Shown here: one piece after another, positions 54,018 through 64,000 of the stretch
How the letters are laid out: every line of letters begins with the position of its first letter
How positions within the stretch are numbered: the first letter of the stretch is position 1
Notes under the pieces: model-generated
Told to the model about the DNA's origin: nothing
Database searches by the model: none
The model's input: only the letters and a program-made list of their open reading frames with translations
Assembly: GCA_900312665.1 (NCBI GenBank)
Contig: ONZQ02000014.1
Span: forward strand, 1,077,664 to 1,141,663
Direction: 5' to 3'
Length of the DNA: 64,000 nt
DNA from: Cephalotrichum gorgonifer
Taxonomy: Eukaryota; Ascomycota; Sordariomycetes; Microascales; Microascaceae
Translations under genes and position numbers: made by a program

Positions 54018-55818
54018 ATGTCACCTCCTCTTGCCGCGACCGGGATCCTTGGTTCTTCCCCCGACATGTTATCTACCATAATCCTCGTCGCTGGCTACAT
54101 CTGCCTCATATGGAGCTTCTTCATCCTGGTCGTCCAGTTCATCGGCACAACTAGACTGCAAGTCCCTCCTCCCCTTCCTCCCCTAACGGCGCTCACTTAC
54201 CCTTGCCGTGTTCCTACACCCCGCCTGTTTTTACACCCCGCCAAGCCTTCGATCGATTGCTAACCCTGGGACCAACAGCCTCCTCAAGTACTCTTCACCG
54301 CCCGGCCCCGCCGTCTCACCGACCCTCCCGCGCGACCATGTTCCCCACGTCACCGTCATCCGTCCCGTCAAGGGCCTCGAGCCCCGGCTCTACGAGTGCC
54401 TAGCCTCGACCTTTCAACAGGACTACCCCGCCGACAAGCTCACCGTGTATCTCTGCGTCGCTGAGACCTCCGACCCAGCGTATCCCGTCCTCAAGAAGCT
54501 CGTGGCGGACTTCCCTGCCTTCGATGCCCGGGTCCTCATCGAGACGGACGACCCGTTCCTCCACGGGGCCGACGGGCACGTCAACAACCTGGGCCCGAAC
54601 CCGAAGATTCGTAACATCAGCCGGGCATACAGGGAGGCGAAGGGCGACATCGTCTGGGTCATGGACTGCAACGTGTGGATACCCAGGGCGACGACCGGCC
54701 ACATGGTCGACAAGCTGCTCGGGTTCCGGCCAGGGGGCAAGGTCGCCAAGCCGTACAAGTTCGTCCATCAGCTCCCCCTCGTAGTCGACACCTCGCGCCT
54801 CACGTCCCCCGCCGTCACCGCCGCCGAACAGCAGAGCCTCCTCGCCGCCGACGCCGACGCCGACGCCCCGCCCAAGGCGCCCGCCGCGACTAGCCGCGAC
54901 GACGACTCCCTCCTCGCCCGCCTCTGGAACAACGCCGGCGGCCGGCTGGACGAGATGTTCATGTCGACGACCCATGCCAAGTTCTACATAGCCATCAACA
55001 CCGTCGGCGTCGCCCCCTGCGTCGTCGGCAAATCCAACATGTTCCGCAAGTCCCACATCGAGGCCCTCACCGACCCCGCCAAGAACCCGGACCTCCCCCG
55101 AGACAAGCGCGACCACCCCGTCGGCATCGACTACTTCTCCGACTACATCTGCGAGGACCACCTCATCGGCGACCTCCTCTTCCGCTCCCACATCCCCGGC
55201 CACGCGAACCACGGCCTCGTGCTCGGCGACTTCGCGATACAGCCCCTGGAAGGCACGTCCGTCGCCGCCTACGTCGGCCGCAGGGTGAGGTGGCTGAGGG
55301 CGCGAAAGTGGACCGTCCTCGCCGCGACGCTCGTCGAGCCCGGCGTCGAGTCGCTCATCTGCTGCGCCTACCTCTCCTTCGCCCTCACCACCATCCCGTG
55401 GTTCCATGACGCTCTAGGCATCCCGCGCACTTGGGCCGCCATGTCCGCCCTCTGGGTGGCCACCGTGTCCATTTGGATGGCCGTTGATAGGGCCCTCTAC
55501 CACAGGCTCCACGGGGGCGGATCCGTGGCGGTGGACGAGGACACCCCGTCCTTCGCGCGGGGGACGTCGCGCGCCGGCGGCGTGCCGCGGCGCTCGCTGC
55601 TCGAGTGGATCCCCGCATGGATGATGCGGGAGATCTTGGCGCTGCCGATCTGGACGTGGGCCGTGCTTCTAGGGACCACGGTCACCTGGAGGGGCAGGAC
55701 GTTCTCGGTCCGGATGGATATGAGCGTCGTGGAGACGGGTGGTGACGGCCACGGCTCGCGGCGCACTACGCCCGAGGTAGAGCTTGGGAAGACGAAGAAT
55801 AAGAACAGGGTGGATTAA
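54018..55818 (+). CDS. Ceramide glucosyltransferase (GT21), 2 exons
   Basis: Exons 54018-54161 and 54289-55818 give 557 aa. The N-terminal helix MLSTIILVAGYICLIWSFFILVVQFIG anchors it in ER/Golgi membranes. GT21 marks follow: HVTVIRPVKGLEPRLYECLASTFQQDYP, the D2-type DCNVWI, D3 in YICEDHLIGDL, and the (R/Q)xxRW box in RRVRWLRARK. C-terminal membrane helices include ESLICCAYLSFALTTIPWF and MSALWVATVSIWMAV. It transfers glucose from UDP-glucose to ceramide. Donor GTCCCT is weak; acceptor CTCAAG is chosen because it keeps frame and yields YSSPPGPAVSPTL. An Ala/Asp-rich insert (ADADADAPPKAPAA) lies before the second half. Confidence 0.88.
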
Positions 55819-56246
55819 GGGGTGGAGAAGGAGGTAAAGCAGGCGAATGGGGCGAAGGAGGGACAGAGAAGGGGGGCGGGGGCGTAATGGCTTTATACCC
55901 TAATGATTTCCCATGGGTCGCTAACTAAATACCTTCACGATTTCCTTTGGCGGTTCTGATATCCAACTAGAGAGACGGAATGGGAGGGTAGGGAAGGCGT
56001 TTGTTTACGTCTGGGTAACGACGATTAGAGCGACTGGGGATATGATTTTATATGCTTGGACGAAGATCTTTTTTTCTTCATTGGGAGATAATGTCTAACT
56101 AGCTCCTCATTTACCCATACATAGTAAATACCGCCACCAGTCTTTACAAAACGCCCAAGCTCCGATATCCAAATATAAGTGAGATAATAACATCCTCCCT
56201 CACCTGTAGGGATAGCACATAGAATACGCTCACGCTTCAACACCAT
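55819..56246. other. Intergenic between convergent genes
   Basis: AT-richer 3' flanks of the glucosyltransferase and the MFS transporter. No gene was seen. Confidence 0.5.
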
Positions 56247-58077
56247 TTAAAGAAGAGGCGCATCCGGCTCATCAGAGTACGCCGCCTCTCGCCTCGAATC
56301 GTCCACATACGGGTCCCGCAAATCCACTGCCTCCTCGTCATCTTCATCCCGCACCGGCTTCCGGATATACATCATGAGAATGAACGCCACCGCCGCCAAC
56401 GCCCCGACATAAAGGAACGGCAGCCCCGTCAGGATCCCCCCTTTCTTCTGTCCTAAATGGAACACAGCGGCTATTAGGGGCCCGCCCAGGAAGTTGCCCA
56501 TCGTCTCGACGATGCTGATGAGGGCCATTAGACGCGAGGTAAACTTCGGTTCGACGTAGTGAGTCAGCAGGGCTCGGGACAGCGGGCTCACGGCTGCGCC
56601 AAAGGTGCCGATGACGAGGCCGAATATGAAGGGCGAGATGGTGCGGCTTAGCCCCTCGATAAGACACGCGATGACGATGCAGCCCAGAGAGAACCGCGCC
56701 AGTACCGCGTCTTTGCGGAAGGGGGTAAGCTTGAAGCGGCCGGCGGGGGAGGTGAGGACTTCGGACACCTTGGGAAGGCCCGCGAGCACAGCGACGCTCA
56801 ATACACCCAGCGGCGACAGGAGGAAGCTAGTCTGGGCTATGGCCCAGCCGAACTGCTGGCTGACGTACTGGACGAGCGTTATGGAGTGGGCTGTGTTAAT
56901 GGGGTTATGTATGAGGAACGTCGCAAGGACGAGGGCCACGCTCCTCGTCTTTAGAACGGACGTGGCGGCGCGGCCCTGGACTAGGGACTCGAAGATTTGG
57001 GACCGCACCCATTTGGCGAAAGACTGTGAGGGCTCGCGGGGGTCTTCGGGCTTGCGCTTGAGGGTTTCCGGGAAGAGGAACATGGAGCCTATGACGAAGG
57101 GGGTGATGGCGGAAACGACATATATGGGCATCCAGACGCCGAAGGTCTCCATTAGGACTCCGGAGATGACGGGGCCAATGAGGCCAGCGATGGTCACGCC
57201 GACCATGAGCATTAGGAAGCTCGAGCCCCTTTCAGGTGGATTAGTTGGGACCAAATAGACGGGAACATGGCTGAGGAGAGGGGAACGTACCTGTTCTTCT
57301 CGTCTGTCACATCGGCGACCATCGAATAGATCGTGGTAAACATAACGGGGATGCCGCCTCCGATGGCCTGGAACAGGCAGCCGACGAGCATCCAGTAGGG
57401 GTTTATATTCCGCAAGTACGGGAAGGTAAAGGGCATCGTCATGGACCCGAAGGCCAGGTTCGAGTAGGTCAGAATGATGACGGGCTTACGGCCGATTCTG
57501 AGGGGCGGCAGGGTGAGTAACATAACATAATGGGGGAATCCACGTCTCTGAGGTCAGGGGAGCTCATACCTGTCGGCAAGGGCGCCATACGGAAGAGCTA
57601 TGACAACGCCTAGTCTAGATTAATATTTTACAGCGATCATTGGGCCTGGCAGGACCAGAGATGTAAGTACACCGGAGGCCCACACTCACCAACAATAGCC
57701 ATAACGAGCATCAACCATCCCAGGAGGTACGCAAGATCTTCCTGTACCTCGGGACCTTTGCACTTGCTCTCCTCAATCATGTCGGGGCCCGTGTATCCCA
57801 AATGCCGACGACAGAAAATATCCTCTAACAGCCTGAACGTCGGCAGCAGTAACATCATGCCGCTCAGCGTCACGGAGAACTTCACCCACGTTGCAAGCAG
57901 TAGGACGCCCCGCGTTGACGTCACCCGCCACCTCCTCCGGCCCGGAGAGACGCCGGTCGCCCATGCCACGCCATTGGCCTCCGGGTCGAGAGGTGTGGTT
58001 GGGCGTGAGCTGCTGTCATCATCGACTTCTGGAGCGACTACTATCTCGGGGGAGACCGGTCGCGTCGTCCCCTCCAT
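56247..58077 (-). CDS. MFS transporter, 4 exons
   Basis: Exons 58077-57690, 57609-57570, 57497-57291 and 57228-56247 give 538 aa. Joins restore VVIALPYGALADRIGRKPVIIL, the MFS signature loop between helices 2 and 3, and YSMVADVTDEKNRGSSFLML. About 12 hydrophobic helices are visible. The IPVMFTTIYSMVADVT region resembles the SLC46-like (proton-coupled folate-type) MFS branch. A loop between helices 1 and 2 has two Cys (IFCRRHLGYTG, ESKCKGP). The substrate is unknown. The frame stays open upstream with another ATG at 58476, but that part has no transporter-like sequence, so 58077 is used. The C-terminal tail is acidic and cytosolic. Confidence 0.87.
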
Positions 58078-59026
58078 GCCTGCGGGGGTCCGGATATGAG
58101 GGTTTGAGATGGGATAAAGGGAATAGACATTGGGGTCGAGGGATGTGGAATGAGGGAGAGAAAGAGAAACCTTGGGCCCTAAGTCAGCCCTGGGGCGTAA
58201 GTAAGCCTTGGCAATGCCTCGTTTCGGGGAGTCGTCATCCCGAGCTGAACGAGCTGCGTGGTGACTAAGCGATGGAACACCCACCCCTGCTCGTGGTTGT
58301 TCTTTCCCGAATGGAAGGTAATATCCCATGCAGCACCATGCATTCTTCGGCAATGTGGGGAAGGTGGGGCTCTTGTTCTTCCGAACATGACAATCCAAGC
58401 CACGCACTTCGCCCTTCGTCCCTGCCCTTTGGAGTTCGGACATTTGCGCACAGTTTAGGCAAGTTCGACGGCTCATATCATGGCTCCTCCTCGACGTGGG
58501 TCGCCGGCTATATCCTTCGCAAATGCAGCCTCAACTCCTCCCTTCCTAACCTCGCACCAAACTGATCGCCACTCATCGCATCTCATCCCCATCTTAACCA
58601 TTGGGAGGCCAAGGCAATGTATATACTCCTCACAGGTCTAGAAAACGGACCCGATATGGCTTTTCTAATTTCCGGCATGCCTCTCGAAAACATGTCAGGC
58701 TTCGAAGGGCTTAGTGCCTCACACGAACGTGGTTCCACCAGCACATGTTCGCTCGCGCCTCCGCTGGCTCCTCTTCCGACCCACACACTAAAAAAAAAAC
58801 CGAGTCTTATTTCGCACGATATCGGCTATCGTTCAAGCGCCGGCTAGTGCAGGCTCGTGACCCCCTTTTTCCAGTGATCTCTTTTTTTTTCGTGTGATTT
58901 CTTCTCCCTGTGAACCGTGAGATAAGAGGGAAACTCCAAAACCCGTGCTGTGAGGAAACCCATATCTGGTGCTGCCCACTCTCCTCTCTCGTCTCATAAA
59001 TCGTATAAAGAACCCTCGGAATCGGC
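58078..59026. other. Divergent intergenic region MFS / 2EXR gene
   Basis: About 950 bp. An open frame (58078-58476, minus) continues in phase with the MFS start and may be an alternative N-terminus or a chance frame. The end near 59000 is CT-rich. No other gene was seen. Confidence 0.5.
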
Positions 59027-59968
59027 ATGGCAGCACCTGACCAGTCTGTCGAGCATGTCCGACGTCTCACCCTTCCGCTAGTATCAGATGATGCCTCGGC
59101 AATAGCCAATATTGTCTCAGAGGCCCTGTACGCGACCATCATCAAGGAGGAAGGGTTTGCCTACTTCCCTCGACTCCCCGGCGAGCTACAGGATATCATA
59201 TGGCAGTTCGCTTTCAAGTCCCGGACCTTCCGCGCCTGGTCTCACACAATAGAAACGGGGCAGTCGACGCACCATCAGCTCATTCTCGAAAGCGACCGCC
59301 TCTGGCGTAGACACATCCCGCACTATGAGATCTGCCGCCGGTCTCGCGCCCTGGCTGTGTCGGCGTACGGCCTCCCCGGCGACGATAACCCAATCCCGTT
59401 CCACCGCTCTCTAGACGTCATCGAGTTGCTAGGTAGCAGCAACGACAGGTCCATCCTCGAGAGGCAGATGTACCGGCTCTCCCCCGTGATCCCGCGCGTC
59501 TCCTCGTGGGACGTCGGGGCGGAGTCGCTGGTGTTGAGGTCGCGCGCCGAGGAGGTGTCGACCGAGGCCCTCATGGGCATGAACTACTTCTGGGTGGACC
59601 AGGTCGACTCAACCTCCGCCCCCGCACACGGCGCCGGTGCCTGCGCGAAGCCGGCGTCGTGGTGCGTCTTCAACTCGCCGTTCGAGAGGGCGGGGCAGGC
59701 CGTGCTGTGCTACTACTGGAACGGCATGGAGTCGCTCTATATCGTGGGCTGGGCGGCGTACATGCTGCCGAACCTGGCCGCCCTGGCGCTGCGGTCGTAT
59801 TTCAACGAGTTGACGCTCCTGCTTAGCAAGGAGCGCGAGATGCAGCCGGTGCTGTACCTGAAGAAGAGGCTCGAGGAGGTGGTGTCGCGGAAGACGTGGC
59901 CGAGGCTAAAAAATATCGATTTCACGCGGCAGGACATCACGGGGCTGTACTTGCCGGGCGGCTACTGA
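59027..59968 (+). CDS. 2EXR-domain protein
   Basis: A single exon of 313 aa. FAYFPRLPGELQDIIWQFAFKSRTF (about residues 43-67) matches the start of the 2EXR domain, found in large fungal families of unknown function. The frequently conserved pattern continues with CRRSRALAVSAYGLP. The middle contains MNYFWVDQ and the C-terminal part is helical (YFNELTLLLSKEREMQPVLYLKKRLEEVV). There is no signal peptide. The role is not known for this family; some members are linked to heterokaryon-related or effector-like expansions, which I cannot test here. Confidence 0.82.
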   Translation: MAAPDQSVEHVRRLTLPLVSDDASAIANIVSEALYATIIKEEGFAYFPRLPGELQDIIWQFAFKSRTFRAWSHTIETGQSTHHQLILESDRLWRRHIPHYEICRRSRALAVSAYGLPGDDNPIPFHRSLDVIELLGSSNDRSILERQMYRLSPVIPRVSSWDVGAESLVLRSRAEEVSTEALMGMNYFWVDQVDSTSAPAHGAGACAKPASWCVFNSPFERAGQAVLCYYWNGMESLYIVGWAAYMLPNLAALALRSYFNELTLLLSKEREMQPVLYLKKRLEEVVSRKTWPRLKNIDFTRQDITGLYLPGGY

Positions 59969-60329
59969 CGTCGTTTTGAGATGTCTACCGGGGAAGGCCG
60001 GGGAGGGATTAATCTGTTCCGTGGCTCTGAGCTACGGATCTTGTTCCCTGTTTAAATATGTAGTTAATAATGTACAATACACCGAAGTTAATCACCCTCT
60101 GGCTGGCGCGCTGCGATACCGAGCTAGGCTTCGGTCGTACCCGCGGGTTCCCGTCTCTCAAACCAGAGCATGGCGGATGTCATTCTTCCAATCACCGAAC
60201 CATAAATCGTACGTACAAGAATCAGAACCCGCCCAGACTATTCCAACGAAGTTTCCTCGCCTCACCACATCAGCAACTCACCACCTCCCCCCCTATTTCT
60301 AGTCACAGTCAAGACCTCCGTTCACGTCT
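59969..60329. other. Intergenic between convergent genes
   Basis: 3' flanks of the 2EXR and dioxygenase genes. No gene was seen. Confidence 0.5.
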
Positions 60330-61911
60330 TCAAGGCGCCGCCCCTCCACCGAACCCAGGGAACCCACCACCAGGGAACCCGCCAGGGAACCCGCCACCGA
60401 CCGGCCCTCCGGGGTTCATGTGGCCGCCGTTCTCGTCCTTGTAGGCAGCGGGGTTGTACGTCCTCTGGGCGGTGAGGTCGACGCCGAAGCGGATCCAGCC
60501 GAAGAGGCCGTTCTCGACGGACTCGCCCAGGATGGCGTAGCGCACGATGGGGTCGTCGCCGCCCGAGGTGCCCATGGTGAAGAGGGCGTCGTTGGCGTTC
60601 TGGACCCAGTTCTGGGTGTTGATGGCGTAGGTGGGCGTCTGCTCGACTACCTGGAGGAGGGACTGGTCAAAGTACATCTGGCCGATGTGGGAGACGTGGC
60701 CGCCGGTTATGGTGCCGTTCTCCTGTTGGGTTACGTCATGGTGGACCATGGCTGAGTGGGTGTTAGTGAAGGGGGCCCGGAAACAAGGGGGGGGGGGAAT
60801 GGAGGCTGCGAGAAAAGGGGTGGTTGAAGACTGGTGGACAGGAGAGGGGCTTTGAAAGGGGTTGAGCCAGGGTGTGACTTACCGTGCATGTGGGTGGCGC
60901 GGCCGGCGTAGTGACCCGGGACGAGGGTGTCGAATAGGGCGATGCCGTCCTTGTCCGTGGGTTGGACGCCGCGGAGGGCGGTGGAGTTGATGATGGCCGG
61001 GACGTTGGGGTCTCCGTTGCCGGGGTAGTCCTGAACACCGCCGTAGACGCCCTACACCGACGTTAGCCAACCTGACTGGGGGTAGGAAAGTAAAGGGGAT
61101 GTCTTGGGGGGAGGCAGGCCCATACAGTAGAGTTGCAGCTCCAGAGATCGACCCACGCGTCGGGAACGGGCTCGCAGGTGTTGACATCGACGACTTGGAC
61201 AGCGAACCGCAGGTTCACGCCCAGCTCGCCGGAGGTGAGCTCACGGCGGATCTGCTCGCCTCGGACATCTAACAGACAACAGTCACGTTAGAGCCATATA
61301 AAATTAAAAACGCGGCGCCTTTTCCTCTGTTGCTTTGCTCCTTCTTGAAGGAGAGGTACTTACACAGAGGCCCCTCCGTCACCTCGGGGGAAAGCACGCA
61401 CGACCCAGCATCGGCGAAGAGTTCGAGGGGGTCGGTATCAGCCGTGACGTCCTTGTCCGTCTTGTGATCCGTGTTCAGGATCTCCTCTATGAAGGCCGGG
61501 TCGCCGCCTCCGAAGCCGCCGCCAAACTGCCTCCGGTGGATGGTACGCCTGGGGAAATAGAACCAGTGTCAGTACCGTGCCTAGCCACTCAATGCCCACA
61601 TGTTCTTCCAAGTATCACATCCTAACCAAACAGACATCCGTGTTTAGAGGGGAGCAAGAAGGGTGCCAACGATGAAAAGAGGCGACGTACATGTGCTCCA
61701 GGCCACGCTCCTTCTTGAGCTGCTCCACCTCGGCCATGTGCCTCTCCGCCGTCCTCTTGGAGAGGTTCGAGGCCTCGAAGCTCTTGCTGCAGTGGCCAAG
61801 GCCCCGCGGGAGGGGCTTTGCGTTGTGCTGGGGCTCCGCGACGCCGTGGGGGTGTGCCAGGGCCAGGGGCGCGGCGAGCACGAGGCCGAGGAGCGCGCGC
61901 TTGAGTTCCAT
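60330..61911 (-). CDS. Secreted intradiol ring-cleavage dioxygenase, 5 exons
   Basis: Exons 61911-61691, 61548-61364, 61268-61126, 61051-60883 and 60751-60330 give 379 aa. Signal peptide MELKRALLGLVLAAPLALA is cut before HPHG. The core reads GPLYVRGEQIRREL, DVNTCEPVPDAWVDLWSCN, GVYGG (Tyr186), HYAGRATHMHAMVH (Tyr231, His237, His239). These two Tyr and two His fit the non-haem Fe(III) ligands. Such extracellular enzymes open catechol-type rings released from lignin or plant phenolics. The N-terminal region carries KRTAERHMAEVEQLKKERGLEH, a helix typical of the secreted group. The C-terminus is an unusual Gly/Pro/Phe-rich tail (GGGFPGGFPGGGFPGFGGG). Confidence 0.92.
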
Positions 61912-64000
61912 AGCTGAGCTCGTGAAGGAAAAGAGGGTGTCTAGAATAGGAAGTGTTGGTGTTTAGACGATGCCGAGAGAGGTGGAGGGAGGCAGACCTG
62001 GGATATGGAGAGGGGAACGACGAGTCTAAGACATTATGACGAGGGGGGGGCACGAGGGTCGCCCTTTTCTAGAAGATCGCACAGGTTTTCGTGACACCCC
62101 GGAAAAGGACTCCGCTGCTCGTTGCCGGGTGGGCGTGGAGCTAGAGGGTTAATTTACAGCTATATCCTAGACAGGAGTTGGTAGTGGTGAAATATCATAT
62201 CAGATGAGAAAAGATGGCTCTCGAGCCAGGAACCCTGGTCCAATATCCATATGCACGCTTGGGGCGCGCCTGATCGGCACTCATAGAGATGTGCACATAA
62301 AGGGCTGTCGTCACCGTGTAAGTTGTCCCGGAGGTGGGCCCGGGGGCGAGTGGTGGCGGATGGGCCACTGACAGGACAAGACAGGAATATTATTATATTG
62401 CGTCTGGTGGGCGAGCGGCTAAAGTGGGGGATGAGCCGGTGGCGCCCGGGGGAAGACAGCGTGCTTGTACGAGTAGAGACCGGATGGGTGGAATTGGGTT
62501 GCGACAGGTGTGTTTAGCCATATTGCGGGGTGACGTTTTGATGAAGTTTGGCAGAATTCTTAATTCTCCAGACGAACAGGGGGGCATGTTTCTCGCCCTA
62601 TCACGGAGGTGGAATTAGTAAATCCTGTGGGGACCGGTGGATGTGTATTGGTTCGCTACTGGAGAGTAAATTGTGCATCTTTTGTTGTTCACGGGGGCAG
62701 GGGTCGATGTGATGCGCATTCTCACGATTAGGCGTGTAGGTGACCCGAGGATTCGAGCATCGGGTGGTTGGAGTGACTGTTGTCTTCAAAGTTGCCTTCG
62801 TCTTAGTTTTAGTCTTAGAAGGGGAAAGGGGGGCTTTAAGTCAAGAATGGTCAGGGTTCATGGATGAAAAGATTCGGGCGCGTGAGGGATGAGACGAGAG
62901 TAGGACCTCGAGAGCAGATCCCCAGCGAAAGATCTCCAGGTGGTGGCTCTCTCGCGATCGTCTGTAGAAACCGCAATGTTCTCGAAACAGCGCCAAGCCC
63001 GGTATCACACCACAACGACCCATTCCTGAGGAAAGCAGCCCAAGTTGGGACCTATATCCGCTCCGACGTCACCCAGCTTACGTAGACGGTCAATCTATTT
63101 CAGAGTGAAACGGGGTCGGAAGCATCTGGATATGCTTATTTGTACGGCGGGTATTAATCTCGGGAGTTGGCTTAATAGAATGGGCCGGGGAAGAGGAAGG
63201 AGGGTAGCCAGATTTATAGAGATCTGTCAGGCACTGGGGGTAATATAATTCCGGGTGGGGGGATGGACGATCTCTCTATATGAAAGTCTGCTTCGCAGGT
63301 TTTGGTACTGGTTTTGGTACGATTTGGGGATTTGCCATTCTTTACGTCTTCTCTTCTCGCTAGAGCTGCCTGCCCGGAGAGTATGTCAGTATATCAGACG
63401 GTGGGGCGGGATAGTATGGCGTCGTCATTCACTGTCTTCATCCAGAGGAGTAGCCGCGCGTTCAATCGGGCCGGGGTGTTCTAAGGGCTCGGGGTGTTCT
63501 AAGGGATGTGTGTCGACGGCCAGCTGATTGCAAATGGATGCCATCGTCAAGTTGGGAGCTAGTATATCTACATCGGATTGATAGTTCCGGACAAAGAGCG
63601 CATGTGGCGTGCATACATATACTTATATTTACGTGTGGATTGTGTATGTAAATGTCGAGAGTGTGATGGAGAAGAAGGGAATTGGAAATGGAGTGAGTGG
63701 AGTGAGTGGATCGGTGAAACTTCATCGTTTCGTCACTAAAAAGAAAAGAAGACGAAAAACCCGGTAGTGGGCCTCTCGCGATCGGCATATCCATCCCACC
63801 TCTTTTTTTCCCCCCTTCTTCCCTCCTTCATGGGACTTGGAATTCCAGACAAGAACACTGGGGGCGGGGGGAGGTTGGTTCGTTGACTTGGTTGAGACTG
63901 GCGCATGAACCCGTGCACAAAGCCGCTCTACTACTCGCTACATGTAGTGTCTAAGGGTTGTAAGAAGGAAGGGGGGGGGGGGTAGGAATACAAAGAGAAT
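61912..64000. other. Gene-poor 2.1-kb right edge
   Basis: Promoter of the dioxygenase, then sequence without a recognisable gene. It contains a 16-bp direct repeat (CGGGGTGTTCTAAGGG at 63472-63487 and 63490-63505), an 11-bp repeat GGTTTTGGTAC at 63298-63308 and 63310-63320, and a GAGTG-rich patch near 63690. Open frames here are short and without family similarity. Confidence 0.5.

Noticed and set aside
54400..55407. 335-codon antisense frame opposite ceramide glucosyltransferase
   Set aside because: A shadow of the GT21 coding strand with biased Gly/Val/Asp composition.
58078..58476. N-terminal extension of the MFS transporter from an upstream ATG
   Set aside because: The extra 133 residues have no membrane or conserved features and lie in a typical promoter region; the downstream ATG gives a normal cytosolic N-terminus.

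Overview
The window is nuclear DNA of a filamentous ascomycete (Pezizomycotina). Coding exons are GC-rich, introns are short (about 50-280 nt) with GT-AG ends and CTAAC/CTGAC-like branch points, and the gene families are fungal: a Fet3/Ftr1 iron-uptake pair, a 2EXR protein, a GT21 ceramide glucosyltransferase, a secreted intradiol dioxygenase and a C2H2 regulator with a fungal-specific domain. I assign no species. Exon joins were worked out by hand from splice sites, reading frame and family motifs.

Layout. 0-7 kb: 76-bp tandem repeat, nitrilase (-), ankyrin protein (+), a decayed copy of the nitrilase 5' end (-), secreted histidine acid phosphatase (-). 7-10.5 kb: two tRNA-His genes and a long gene-poor stretch. 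10.5-18 kb: cytochrome P450 (+), secreted BBE-type flavoprotein (+), ADP-ribosylglycohydrolase (-). 18-21.6 kb: gene-poor DNA with a tRNA-like relic, then a Lys-rich hypothetical gene (+). 21.6-25.8 kb: divergent FTR1/FET3 pair with a GATA-type iron-repressor motif in the shared promoter. 26.5-29.5 kb: C2H2 transcription factor (-). 31.5-34.5 kb: YAR1 (-) and SPO11 (-). 35-40 kb: oxidosqualene cyclase (+) and a mitochondrial gamma-butyrobetaine-hydroxylase-like dioxygenase (+). 40-46 kb: tRNA-Arg, a small hypothetical gene, tRNA-Lys and a nine-exon Hsp70-like ATPase (-). 46-53 kb: SANT-like/coiled-coil hypothetical (+), SGT1 (+), SEN2 (-). 54-62 kb: ceramide glucosyltransferase (+), MFS transporter (-), 2EXR protein (+), intradiol dioxygenase (-). 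The last 2 kb shows no gene.

How the genes work together. The only clear functional module is FTR1/FET3: the oxidase makes Fe(III) and the permease imports it, and both are probably driven from one 650-bp promoter. Most of the rest are independent housekeeping genes (SPO11, YAR1, SGT1, SEN2, ceramide glucosylation, sterol cyclisation) mixed with accessory catabolic or secreted enzymes. I see no backbone polyketide or peptide synthetase, so the P450 and BBE oxidase do not by themselves make a secondary-metabolite cluster. No clearly new multi-gene system was found. The most unusual signals are a thrice-repeated linker motif in SEN2 with synonymous divergence, an altered DCTAE motif in the oxidosqualene cyclase, the partial nitrilase duplicate, and several unrecognised genes.
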